A DNA stretch of 64,000 nucleotides from Chloroflexota bacterium (GTDB lineage: Bacteria; Chloroflexota; Dehalococcoidia; Bin125): NCBI GenBank assembly GCA_009838735.1, contig VXQZ01000037.1:146127-210126 (forward strand), in the 5' to 3' direction. Shown here piece after piece: positions 50,961 to 59,760 of this stretch. A program made the position numbers and the translations under genes. Below the pieces are notes generated by a model. That model had not been told where the DNA came from, ran no database searches, and saw only the letters and a program-made list of their open reading frames with translations. Numbering within the stretch: the first letter of the stretch is position 1; the number at the start of each line of letters is the position of its first letter.

Positions 50961-51925
50961 CTCGCTGTCCTCCGCTCCGGCGACGCGAGGAATCCCACGA
51001 CGTCAGCTACCTGGAATCCGACAATCACTGTTGCCGCCTGGATCAGACCAATCGCTTCGATGACTGGAGCGTCGCGCAGCGCAATCCGGTCAACGAGCTG
51101 CGAGCCGAGGCCGGGGAAGGCGAAGATCCGCTCAACCACGACCGCGCCGCCGACAAGGAACGGCACCATGAAGGCAAGCACCTGCACCGATGGCGGAATT
51201 GCCGAGGGCAGCAGATGTCGAATGAGCACACGGGACTCGGTTAATCCCGCGAGACGCGCGGCCTGTACGTGGGGCATCCGCGCCGCGTCGGCGACCGCCG
51301 CGCGGATCAATCGGGCCCCGTAGGCGCCACCGACGATGCTGAGCGATATCACCGGCAAGACAAGAATCTCTGGCCGCGACAGCGGAGTCCCCTCGCTGGG
51401 CACAAGCGATACGGCGGGTAACCAGCCCAGTTCAAGTCCGACGACCGAGATCAAGATTCCAGCAATGATGAACTCCGGAACCGACACCGCGCTCAGCGTC
51501 GTCACAGAAACCAGGGTCGAGGTCTTCGTGCCGTCACGCATCCCGCCCAACGCGGCCAGGAACAGCGCGACCACCGTGATCGCGACGAACGCCACCAGCG
51601 CGAGCATGGCCGTGTTCAGCGCCGGCCGGGCGATGATCGCCGCGACCGATTGATTCGTGCGAACCGACTCACCGAGGTCGCCTTGCAGCGTCGACCAGAG
51701 CCATCGTCCATAGCGAACCGGAACGGGATCGTTGAGGTTGAGTTGCTCACGCAGGACGTCCAGGCGTTCCGGCGTCGCGTTGATGCCCAGGATTTGCTGC
51801 GCCGGATCGCCGGGCAGCCACTCAACCGCGGCAAACAGGATCACGCTGACGGCGAGCAGGGTCGCGACGAGGGCCGTCAATCGCCAGATCGCGTAGCGCG
51901 CGGCGTTGTGCAGTCCTGCCGTCAT
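50957..51925 (-). CDS. peptide/nickel-type ABC transporter permease, DppB-like
   Basis: Encodes 322 residues. The family signature is plain: WLPGDPAQQILG near the N-terminus, LREQLNLNDPVPVRYGRWL, VQAARLAGLTESRVLIRHLLP (docking loop) and FAFPGLGSQLVDRIALRD. Six hydrophobic segments. It starts 21 bp after the binding-protein gene and overlaps dppC by 4 bp, so it is translated as part of one operon. Partner of DppC. Confidence 0.92.
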   Translation of the reverse strand: MTAGLHNAARYAIWRLTALVATLLAVSVILFAAVEWLPGDPAQQILGINATPERLDVLREQLNLNDPVPVRYGRWLWSTLQGDLGESVRTNQSVAAIIARPALNTAMLALVAFVAITVVALFLAALGGMRDGTKTSTLVSVTTLSAVSVPEFIIAGILISVVGLELGWLPAVSLVPSEGTPLSRPEILVLPVISLSIVGGAYGARLIRAAVADAARMPHVQAARLAGLTESRVLIRHLLPSAIPPSVQVLAFMVPFLVGGAVVVERIFAFPGLGSQLVDRIALRDAPVIEAIGLIQAATVIVGFQVADVVGFLASPERRTAR

Positions 51926-51946
51926 TCGCCGCTTCCGAACCAGGCT

Positions 51947-53725
51947 CTAGCTACTGAGGGCGATGTCCTGGAACTGGACCAAGCCCTCACCGGCCAGATT
52001 GACGTTGGTCACCCTCGGTGAGTGCGCCATAATCAACGGGCTGTAGCCCCAGACCAACATGCCGCCGTCATTCCACTCAATCTCCTGGGCACGGAGCAGA
52101 TGCTCGGCGCGCTCGGCGTCATCGACCGTACTCTGCGCTGCGCTCAGCGCCTCATCGAACTCCGCCGCCGTGAAAGCGGTGAGATTCACTCCCGCGCCAC
52201 TGCCGACGAAGCGCGGCAAATGCACGGCGGGCGGGTGATTGATGAAGTAAACCGTTTGCAGCGGCGTCGAGATACGGGCGGCGAAGTCCTCGAAGAACGC
52301 GTCCGCGGGAATCTCATCGATCGTGAGCGCCACGCCAGCCTCCGCCAGGTGCTGCGCCAGCAGTTCTCCGGATGCGAGCAAGCCGGGCGCGACTTCCGAC
52401 GCGACGAGGTCGAGCTCGCTGATGCCGGCGGCGGAGAAGAGCTCGGCAGCGCGAGCGACATCTCGGCTGCGCTGCGGCAGTCCGTCGTGATAGCCGGTCA
52501 TGCCCAGCCCGACCAGATCGTTGCCGACTTCGCCCTGGCCGAGCAACACACCGTTGACCATCGCCTGCCGATCAATCGCGAGCCGCATCGCCTCGCGGAC
52601 GCGCGGATCGTCGAATGGTGGGAGCGCGGTGTTCATGGTGAAGCACATGACCGCGCTGCCCGCATTGGTGCGCCTGACGACGATGTCGGGGTTGTCTTGC
52701 TCAGCGACACCAATCGTCGGCGTGAGCTGATAGGCAAAGTCGATCTCGCCCGACTTCAGCGCATTAATCCGAGCGCTCGGATCGCTGATCGGAACTGTGA
52801 CCACGCGGTCGAGGGAGGCCGGCTCGCCCCACCAGTCATCGTTGCGGATCAGCTCCACGCCGTCAGCGCCGTCGTTCGCTGCAACGCGAAATGGGCCGGA
52901 GCCATTGGGCAGGGTCCAGTCTTCGATGCCCTCGGGTACCACCGGCGCGTAGAGCGCCATCGATGCTTCGACGAAATCGGCACGCGGTCGCAACATTGGC
53001 AACTCGAGCGTCAGGTCGTCGATCGCGGCCACGTTCGGAAAGTCGACATCGGCCCACTGAGCGGCGTGCCGGGGGCTGTTCTCCCAATCGCCCATGAAGG
53101 CGATCGAGAAGGCGACATCCTGCGCGGTGAGCGCCTGACCGTCGTGGAACTGCACATCGGGGCGCAGCCTGATGGTCCACGAAGTGGCGTCCTCATTTGG
53201 CGTCATGCTCTCGGCCACACCCGGCACGATGCCGTCTTCCCCATGCATCGCCAGGAAATCGAACGAGGCGGCCAGCGAGTGATAGGCGAGCATCGAGAAG
53301 ATGTTGCGAGGATCAATAGCCCCGCCGACGCTGCCCAGGGCCGAGAATCGCAGCGTGCCTCCGGTCGTCTCGGCGACCATCGCTTGTTGCTGTTCTTGCT
53401 CTTGTTGCTGTTGTGCGGCGGCAGCCTGTTGTTGCTGTTGCTGAGCAGCAGGTTGCTCGGCGGCTGCCTGTTCCTGCTCCGGCTGCTCCTGGTCCACCGC
53501 TACAGTCTGCTGTTGGGGCCGTTCCTGCTGAGCCGGTTGCTGCGCCGCAGCCTGTTCTCCTTCCTGCTCCTGCTGCCGTTGGGCCGCAGATGGTTGGGGA
53601 GCGGGCTGATCGTCGTCATCGTCGCCGCAGCCGACCAGCGCCATCGCTGTCGCTCCGACGCCGGCGGTCGTTGCGGCGCGGAGGAATCCGCGCCTCGTCA
53701 ATCGGAGGTTCGAGAAGGGGGACAT
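51947..53725 (-). CDS. peptide/nickel-type ABC substrate-binding protein with Tat-like signal and Gln-rich tether
   Basis: Encodes 592 residues from the ATG at 53725; a TTG four codons earlier is possible. The N-terminus has LTRRGFLRAATTAGVGA, a twin-arginine signal, ending at ALVGCG, a lipobox, followed by an Asp run. Residues ~40-125 are a Gln/Glu/Ala-rich tether. The remainder is a class II (SBP_bac_5) fold: LRPDVQFHDGQALTAQDVAF, ELIRNDDWW and ALKSGEIDFAYQ. A close paralog lies directly upstream. Two binding proteins for one permease pair suggests two related substrates or different affinities. Confidence 0.9.
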   Translation of the reverse strand: MSPFSNLRLTRRGFLRAATTAGVGATAMALVGCGDDDDDQPAPQPSAAQRQQEQEGEQAAAQQPAQQERPQQQTVAVDQEQPEQEQAAAEQPAAQQQQQQAAAAQQQQEQEQQQAMVAETTGGTLRFSALGSVGGAIDPRNIFSMLAYHSLAASFDFLAMHGEDGIVPGVAESMTPNEDATSWTIRLRPDVQFHDGQALTAQDVAFSIAFMGDWENSPRHAAQWADVDFPNVAAIDDLTLELPMLRPRADFVEASMALYAPVVPEGIEDWTLPNGSGPFRVAANDGADGVELIRNDDWWGEPASLDRVVTVPISDPSARINALKSGEIDFAYQLTPTIGVAEQDNPDIVVRRTNAGSAVMCFTMNTALPPFDDPRVREAMRLAIDRQAMVNGVLLGQGEVGNDLVGLGMTGYHDGLPQRSRDVARAAELFSAAGISELDLVASEVAPGLLASGELLAQHLAEAGVALTIDEIPADAFFEDFAARISTPLQTVYFINHPPAVHLPRFVGSGAGVNLTAFTAAEFDEALSAAQSTVDDAERAEHLLRAQEIEWNDGGMLVWGYSPLIMAHSPRVTNVNLAGEGLVQFQDIALSS

Positions 53726-53889
53726 CAAGCGGTTCAATCTAGGGAACGCCGGTCTCCAGCCAGGCGTACCGATCCGGTGTTGCGAGTGACCCGAGCGGCC
53801 CGGACAATCCGGCGAAGCGCGTCAATCGACGCTGTCAGTCTTGATGCGTCGCGTAGTTCGCCGGTCGTTCGCTCAATCTCACCCAGGCT

Positions 53890-55713
53890 CTAGCTGCTCA
53901 GCACGATGTCCTGGAACTTGACCAGTCCGTCGCTGACCAGGTTGACGTTGGTCACGTGGGGCGCGTAGGCCAGGATCATCGGGCTGTATCCCCATATGAG
54001 CGAGCCGCCTTCGGCCCACTCGATTTCCTGCGCGCGCAGCAGGTGTTCGTCGCGAGCGGCTTCGTCAATGGTTGATTGCGCGGCCGTCAGTGCCTCGTCG
54101 AACTCGGGCGTAGCGAACGCAGTCGGGTTGAAGGTGGCCGTGCTGCCCAGGAACGAAGGTAGATGCACCGTCGGCGGGCGGTTGACGAAGTACATGGTTT
54201 GCAGCGGCGTCGAGAGGATGCGCGCGAAATCGCTGAAGAACGCATCGGGCGGGACTTCTTCGATGGTCAACGTTACGCCGGCTTCGGCCAGTTGGCCGAC
54301 CAGCAACTCGCTGGCCGCCACCAGACCGGGCGCCACCTCTGATGAGACCAAACTGAGCTCGGAGATACCGGCAGCGGCGAAGAGCGCGGTCGCCTGCTCC
54401 AGATCGCGGCTGCGTTGGGGCAGGCGGTCGTTGTAGCCGACCATGCCCAGTCCCATCAGGTCGTTGCCAATCTCGCCCTGTCCGAGCAACACGCCGTTGA
54501 CCATCTGCTGGCGATCGATTGCCAGCTTCATCGCCTCGCGCAGGCGGGGGTCGTCGAAGGGCGGGAACGACGTGTTCATCGAGAAGCCCAGGCCGGTCGA
54601 GCCGAGCGTCGAGCGCTCGACGATGATGTCGGGATTGTCCTGCTCGGCCAATCCGATCGCGGGCGTGAGCTGGTAGGCGAAGTCGATCTCGCCGGATTTG
54701 AGCGCATTGATTCGCGCGTTCGAGTCGTTGATCGGGATCGTGACGGCGCCGTCGAGAGAGGGGGCCGGCCCCCACCAGTCCTCGTTACGGATCAGTTCGA
54801 CGCCGTCGGCCTGGTCGTTGGAGGCGACCCGGAAGGGCCCCGATCCATTGGGCAGGATGAGGTCGTCAATGCCATTGGGAATCACTGGCGTGTACAGCGC
54901 CAGAGCTGCGTCAAGGTAGTCGGCGCGCGGTCGGAACAACGGTATCTCGAGCGTGTGGTCGTCGACCGCCGCCATGCTCTCGAAGTCGACATCGGCCCAG
55001 CCCGCTGCGAAGTATGGACTGGTCTCCCAGTCGCCCAAGAATCGGATTGAGAAGGCGATGTCCTCGGCGTGCAGCGGGCGTCCGTCGTGGAAGCGCACGT
55101 CGTCGCGCAGGTGGATCGTCCACTTGGTGGCGTCATCGTTCGGCGTCATGCTCTTGGCCACGCCCAGTTCGAGACCGTCCTCGCCATGGAGGGCGAGGAA
55201 GTCGAACGCGGAAGCCATCGAGTGATAGGCGAGCACGGAGTAGATGTTGCGCGGATCGATGGCGCTGCCGCTGCCGCCCAACGCGGAGAAGCGCAGCGTG
55301 CCGCCGGTCGTCTCGGCGACCATTGATTGCTGCTCTTGTTGCTGCTGGGCCTGCTGCGCCGGGGCGGCCGCTTGCTGTTGAGCTTGTTGCTCTTGCTGGG
55401 CAATCGTCTGTTGCTGCTGTTGCTGCTGCTCGTCTGCCTCGGAGACCGCCTGCTGCTGCGCTTGAGCCTGTGTCTGTTGCTGCGCGGCGGCCGGTTGCTC
55501 TTGTTGGTCCTGCTGTTGATCCGTCGCTGCTGCGGGAGCCGGTTGGTCATCGTCATCGTCGCCACAGCCGACAAGCGCAAGCGCCGTCGCGCCGACACCG
55601 GCGGTCGCAGCGGCACGCAGAAACACGCGCCGCGAAACGCGTAGGTTGGAAAACTGGGTCAAGGGGGTGGGCCAATCCAGAGGCTTGTGTGAGGACGATA
55701 AGGTTTTCCGCAA
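53890..55713 (-). CDS. peptide/nickel-type ABC substrate-binding protein, paralog with Gln-rich tether
   Basis: Encodes 607 residues from a TTG start, the only reasonable start before the signal sequence. The signal has VSRRVFLRAAATAGVGA (twin Arg) and ends ALVGCGDDDD, a lipobox. Residues ~60-145 are Gln/Ala-rich. The binding domain repeats the landmarks of its neighbour: LRDDVRFHDGRPLHAEDIAF, ELIRNEDWW and ALKSGEIDFAYQL. First gene of the nine-gene directon, 164 bp from the next. Its start is only 19 bp from the 3' end of an MFS gene stump, so the operon promoter must lie within or beyond that stump. Confidence 0.9.
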   Translation of the reverse strand: MRKTLSSSHKPLDWPTPLTQFSNLRVSRRVFLRAAATAGVGATALALVGCGDDDDDQPAPAAATDQQQDQQEQPAAAQQQTQAQAQQQAVSEADEQQQQQQQTIAQQEQQAQQQAAAPAQQAQQQQEQQSMVAETTGGTLRFSALGGSGSAIDPRNIYSVLAYHSMASAFDFLALHGEDGLELGVAKSMTPNDDATKWTIHLRDDVRFHDGRPLHAEDIAFSIRFLGDWETSPYFAAGWADVDFESMAAVDDHTLEIPLFRPRADYLDAALALYTPVIPNGIDDLILPNGSGPFRVASNDQADGVELIRNEDWWGPAPSLDGAVTIPINDSNARINALKSGEIDFAYQLTPAIGLAEQDNPDIIVERSTLGSTGLGFSMNTSFPPFDDPRLREAMKLAIDRQQMVNGVLLGQGEIGNDLMGLGMVGYNDRLPQRSRDLEQATALFAAAGISELSLVSSEVAPGLVAASELLVGQLAEAGVTLTIEEVPPDAFFSDFARILSTPLQTMYFVNRPPTVHLPSFLGSTATFNPTAFATPEFDEALTAAQSTIDEAARDEHLLRAQEIEWAEGGSLIWGYSPMILAYAPHVTNVNLVSDGLVKFQDIVLSS

Positions 55714-55732
55714 CTACTGAAAGCAATGAAAG

Positions 55733-55972
55733 CTACAGAGACGATTCGGCCTCTGCCTCCGTATCGACCTGCGATGGTTGGTTGGGTAACGCGTCTTCCA
55801 GCCGCCAGATCGGCCGGACGATGAACGACAGGATCGCGAAAGCGGCCAGCGTGAGCCCGGCGAGGATGTACATGAATCCCGTCCCGCGATCCTCGCCGAC
55901 GCCGATGAACTCGCCGATGCTGTCCGCGAGCGCTCCGCCCTCGACCAGAAGCGGCTCGAAGACGTCGTCGGC
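55733..55972 (-). pseudogene. 3' stump of an MFS drug-efflux transporter gene
   Basis: Minus-strand translation gives VFEPLLVEGGALADSIGEF, then IGVGEDRGTGFMYILAGLTL, AAFAILSFIVRPIWRLEDAL and a short acidic tail ending at TAG (55733). This is the last ~75 residues of an MFS transporter (last extracellular loop, last helix, cytoplasmic tail). Upstream, an in-frame stop lies at 55973-55975 and the other ~330 residues are absent. The 5' cut lies 47 bp from the end of the serine recombinase gene, so the recombinase region may have been inserted here. Confidence 0.7.
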
Positions 55973-56018
55973 TCAGAGGGCCGCCGACTCGTGGAATCAA
56001 TCTCGGTTGTGCGGTGAC

Positions 56019-57662
56019 TCACCCGAGGAAACGCAGCGGCTGACGCAGGTAACGAATCGGCGAAACAGTTCGCAGTTCGGTACGTCGAGGTCCGAAAAGT
56101 GGGCCGGACTGTACGAAATCGAGAACCGGCGTGCGCTCCTTGGTAACGCCGTCCGATGGCATGGGGATCGTGTATGTCAGTATCGCGTCTCGGTCCTCGA
56201 CCTCGATCGACTCGACGAAGTTGCGAATCAGCGCCTTGCGCTCGGGAATGCTGCCCTCAGCGAGGAACTCGCGGAAGTCGGCGACGTATTCGCCAATCTC
56301 CGCCGTGGTCGGCAGGTCGGCCCTGCGCTGCTGCAACTGACGCGCCGCATCTTCCTGCGCTGCTGCGAGTTGGTCCTCGCGCTGGCGCAGCTTGAGGATT
56401 CGCGGCGACAGCGCCTGCATCGTGAGCTCGGTCGTCTCCAGCGCCTCATAGAGTCGGTCGAGCCGACTGCGGACATCAGCCAGTTCGGCCTCGACCGCGT
56501 GTAGCTGGCCACCGAGTTCGCCGGCCAATGAGTCGATCTCCTCGGCGACCAGCACGACCAACTCCGTGATGGTCTGATCGTTGAGAATCCGCCCGCGAAT
56601 GGTGTCGACGATGGAAGACTCCACCCGCTCCGCGTTCAGGTAGCGGGCGGTGCAGGACCCCGAACCCTCCCGCAGCAGGGTGCCGCAGACGTAGTAGGAG
56701 AACTTGCCGCTCTTCGCCCCCTGACCGGTGTAGGGCTTGCCGCAGACCCCGCAGCGCAGCAGACCGCTGAGCAGGAACTTGCTGCCGACGCGCGCAGGTT
56801 GCCGCTTCTTCGGCGCGCGCTCCTCCAGACCATTCTGGACCGCGTCGAACATCTCACGTGAGACCAGGGCCTCCCAAGCGCCTTCCGCTCGCACAGGTTC
56901 CGGCTCCTTGTCGCCGGTGGTGGTTCGTCCCCATACCGCCGTCCCCGTATACGCCTCGTTGGTCAGGACGTAGTGGAGTCCGGTGCGTTGCCAGCGCTTG
57001 CCCTTGTTGGTGACGCCGCGTTGGTTGAGATCGGCCGCGATTTCCTTCAAGCCGAGTCCGCGTAGCGACTTCTCGAAGATCTCCTTGACGATCGGACCGG
57101 TGTCCAGATCGACTTCCAATGTCGGCCGCTCCTTGGCGCCATCCTGGACCTTGATTCGTCGGTAGCCGAACGGTGCCTTCGAGCTCAGAAAGAACCCACG
57201 CGAGGCGGCTTCCCGCATTCCTCGAGTCACCTCCTGGGCGAGATTCTCTGAGTAGAACTCGTCCACGCTCTCGATGATCGCCTCCATCAGCTTGCCGGTC
57301 GGCGTGTCGTCGGCGTGCTCGGTGATCGAGGTGACGCGGATCCCGCGCCGGCGCAGCATTGACTTGAAGGCGACCGCATGCTCGCGCTTCCGCGTGAAGC
57401 GCGAGAACTTCCAGACCAGAATTTCTTGGAAGGGCGCGTCAGGCAGTGCCGCTTCGTCCAACATCTTGCGAAACTGGGGCCGGTCGGCGACACGCCCACT
57501 TTCTGCCTCATCGATGTACTCGCGCACGACGAGGTAGCCGTTGCGCTCGGCGTAGTCGCGCAGGGCGCGGAGCTGCGCTGCCACCGAGAGATCGACATCC
57601 TGGCGGTCCGACGAGACGCGGGCGTAGAGCGCAGCGGGCGTGATGTTGAGTGAGTCTTGCAT
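56019..57662 (-). CDS. large serine recombinase (resolvase/integrase)
   Basis: Encodes 547 residues from the ATG at 57662; the frame is open upstream but that peptide is not family-like. The catalytic domain begins AALYARVSSDRQ (nucleophile Ser17), with DEAESGRVADRPQF and LVWKFSRFTR. The recombinase domain has GFFLSSKAPFGYRRIKV and LTNEAYTGTAVWG. A zinc ribbon follows (Cys304, Cys307, Cys326, Cys337), then a coiled coil at ~380-470, as in phage integrases and transposon resolvases. These enzymes integrate and excise DNA without a host factor. Probably the mobility gene of the defence island to its right. Confidence 0.9.
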   Translation of the reverse strand: MQDSLNITPAALYARVSSDRQDVDLSVAAQLRALRDYAERNGYLVVREYIDEAESGRVADRPQFRKMLDEAALPDAPFQEILVWKFSRFTRKREHAVAFKSMLRRRGIRVTSITEHADDTPTGKLMEAIIESVDEFYSENLAQEVTRGMREAASRGFFLSSKAPFGYRRIKVQDGAKERPTLEVDLDTGPIVKEIFEKSLRGLGLKEIAADLNQRGVTNKGKRWQRTGLHYVLTNEAYTGTAVWGRTTTGDKEPEPVRAEGAWEALVSREMFDAVQNGLEERAPKKRQPARVGSKFLLSGLLRCGVCGKPYTGQGAKSGKFSYYVCGTLLREGSGSCTARYLNAERVESSIVDTIRGRILNDQTITELVVLVAEEIDSLAGELGGQLHAVEAELADVRSRLDRLYEALETTELTMQALSPRILKLRQREDQLAAAQEDAARQLQQRRADLPTTAEIGEYVADFREFLAEGSIPERKALIRNFVESIEVEDRDAILTYTIPMPSDGVTKERTPVLDFVQSGPLFGPRRTELRTVSPIRYLRQPLRFLG

Positions 57663-58007
57663 TTGGGATTCCGTTCTCGAGTAAGTTCCCGTGGCGCCGT
57701 CATCTTCATGGGCGAGTTGGTTGGCCCGCAGACGGATTGGAAAACGGCATTCCTTGTTCGAAACACCATATCCGATTCGAACTGATATAGGTTCACACGT
57801 GAACCACTGAAGCAGCGCTCTCCAGCTTTGCACCGGCGAGCCGCCCGTGGCTTCCGACATGCCAAATCGACTCGAAGCAGCCTGCAGCAGCACTGCCGGC
57901 GCATGGCCACAGGTGCTAGACGCCTACGGCATCTGCGAGGCCCGCCTGACGGCGTGCAAGATCAGGCTGCTCGGACGGCGACTCGGTCACACCGTTGAAG
58001 AGTCCGA
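57663..58007. other. 345-bp gap between recombinase and ApeA-like genes
   Basis: No gene is supported. It contains an AT-rich stretch near 57770-57800 (ATATAGGTTCACACGTGAACC, with GGTTCAC/GTGAACC inverted arms) that may be the recombinase promoter or an attachment-site-like symmetry. Confidence 0.35.
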
Positions 58008-59363
58008 CTATCTCTTGACCACCACCCGCAGTCGTCTCGCTATCGCCTCTCGGTCCTTGATCAACTTAAGAGCGGAGACCGTGCTGCCCGTTACAACCGC
58101 CACGAAGTGAAAGATCAACAGCAGTTCGCACTGGTAAGTGAGGCGGATGAGTTCTGCACCTCTCGGGACGTCGTGGTCCTCAAGCGGAATGTGGTGGACG
58201 ACGACGTTCCTCGTACGTGCCACCTTTCGACCAAACTCCTCGCTGGATTCTTCAAGCCCGAGATACTCAGCGAACGGTTCAGTCAACCTTTGGATTCGCT
58301 TGCGAAGCTTCCTCTTCGATCCGCCATTCAAGGCCTTGTCGAGGGTCTCGAGGGCCTCGGTCAGCTGCCGGAACTTCTCGTCGACGGTGGATGTTCTGCT
58401 GGAATCAGCCGCCGAGAAGTAAAGACGAAACGGCTGATAGTGCGCGGAGTACATATCGAACCATCGCGCGAGGCATACATGCAGATCGTCGTTCAGATCG
58501 CTCCGCTGAAACATCATCAGCGCACCTAGGAGATTGCGCTCCGCTTCTCCCTGATCTCGTTCCTCATAGATGATCTCTATCTCGCTTTCGCGCTCTCCGC
58601 CCCCCGGAGCTGGTTCGGTCACACCGCGTGAGTACCCGGTCAGGCCACTCACTGCAACGCTCTGATCCGTCGCAAGCCGGAGGAAGTCTCTGAACCACAT
58701 GACCCGCCTGGTCGCCTCGTCGGCGGTCCAGAGATCGGCGGCCGACAGTTCCACGTATGCAAGCTGCGAGACTTGAGCCTCTTTCGTCTCTTTCCATGCT
58801 GACGGAATCGAAAAGCCGAACCCTATCTTGCCGCTCTCACGGTGCTGGAGTTCTGGAAGCGCTATGGCCTGGGGTGCTCGGAATGAGATTGTCGCGTGGC
58901 CTCCTCGTGCATCACCGTCAACACGAATGCCGGACATCGCCAGCCATTCATCGAGTCCTTCGACTGTGAAAGTGACGCGAGAAAAGCCAATGATCTCCTC
59001 TGGCTCGGACAGGAGCCCGGCAAACAGCCATGTCGCGCGATATGTGCCGCCAACAAATGAGGCGCCTCTCGTCCTCGATTGCAATTTATTCTCTGTACGA
59101 AGGCAGCCATCGAGAGTCACGTAGCCGTGGTCCTTTGTGACTCCGAGGATTCGACGGGTGCTATGCGCATCGCTAGCGATGAAGGCAGAGGCGAGCGAGC
59201 GTGGCTCGTCGCCCATCAAACCGAAGGTCTCTAGCACGACAGCACCTGACGGCGCTACCCTGAGAACTCCAGGCACTCGATGGTCCGCCTGCGCGTCTTC
59301 GGGGAGCCAGAAGAAGCCGTAGTCTTCCATCTCTTCTACGCGCATCGGGTGCTGCCATTTCAT
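58008..59363 (-). CDS. ApeA-like anti-phage protein with C-terminal HEPN domain
   Basis: Encodes about 451 residues from ATG 59363; a TTG at 59393 is an alternative. The N-terminal half looks like the ApeA N-terminal beta domain (YGFFWLPEDAQ, GVLRVAPSGAVVLETFGLMG). The C-terminal ~140 residues are helical and contain RNVVVHH, the R-N-x-x-x-H catalytic motif of HEPN ribonucleases, preceded by FGRKVARTR. ApeA is known as a single-gene abortive-infection system; the HEPN domain is believed to cut RNA on phage sensing. Neighbouring recombinase, type ISP and toxin-antitoxin remnants support a defence role. Overall call moderately firm. Confidence 0.72.
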   Translation of the reverse strand: MKWQHPMRVEEMEDYGFFWLPEDAQADHRVPGVLRVAPSGAVVLETFGLMGDEPRSLASAFIASDAHSTRRILGVTKDHGYVTLDGCLRTENKLQSRTRGASFVGGTYRATWLFAGLLSEPEEIIGFSRVTFTVEGLDEWLAMSGIRVDGDARGGHATISFRAPQAIALPELQHRESGKIGFGFSIPSAWKETKEAQVSQLAYVELSAADLWTADEATRRVMWFRDFLRLATDQSVAVSGLTGYSRGVTEPAPGGGERESEIEIIYEERDQGEAERNLLGALMMFQRSDLNDDLHVCLARWFDMYSAHYQPFRLYFSAADSSRTSTVDEKFRQLTEALETLDKALNGGSKRKLRKRIQRLTEPFAEYLGLEESSEEFGRKVARTRNVVVHHIPLEDHDVPRGAELIRLTYQCELLLIFHFVAVVTGSTVSALKLIKDREAIARRLRVVVKR

Positions 59364-59438
59364 CTGCTCGAATGGGTTAGCCGGATAACTCAAGGATACT
59401 TGCCACCCACCGTTCTAGATCGAGCAACCAGCGGATGT

Positions 59439-59760
59439 TTACACCGTCAACGCACTGTCCATCTCATTCGACTCTCGGTCTCCGAGCCAATATTTGCGCG
59501 CCACGTTCCCGCCTCGCCGGATTCTCGACGCCTTGATCCAGATGCCCCGGCAATTGATGCGATCGTTGAGATAGATGTCCACCGCGTCACCGTGACGCTC
59601 GACCTTGAGTTGGGTGGACTTTACGGCCAGGCAGGCTCCGAAATGGACTCGGCCGGTGTTCAGGTACAAGTCGGCGTGTGGCATTGTTGGCCGGCAGTTT
59701 GCCTGGGGACGGGGATGTGTGCGTTGTCGGAGAGGGGGCCGAAGACTTCGGGCTCTGCGT
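59439..59760 (-). pseudogene. decayed copy of a type ISP restriction-modification C-terminus
   Basis: On the minus strand, PLSDNAHIPVPRQ in one frame is followed, after a frameshift near 59690, by MPHADLYLNTGRVHFGACLA, VERHGDAVDIYLND and RKYWLGDRES in another. These match the intact gene at 61750-64000 (DNTHIAVPTTV, MQPADFHLTAGWGHFGANKA, ERRGDLVDVYLND, KKWLSYRES). It ends early at TAA. This is therefore a frameshifted, truncated paralog of the C-terminal specificity region, evidence of past gene turnover in this island. Confidence 0.7.

Noticed and set aside
52022..53893. 623-codon open frame on the plus strand
   Set aside because: Antisense to the intact binding protein; the poly-Leu stretch is only the complement of the Gln-rich tether.
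53360..55530. Runs of CTG/TTG-type triplets resembling microsatellites
   Set aside because: They encode the Gln-rich tethers of two binding proteins on the minus strand; codons are mixed CAG/CAA, not a pure repeat expansion.
57847..58110. 87-codon plus-strand frame between the recombinase and ApeA-like genes, possible excision factor
   Set aside because: It overlaps the 3' end of the ApeA-like gene by 100 bp, lacks a ribosome binding site and has no helix-turn-helix pattern.
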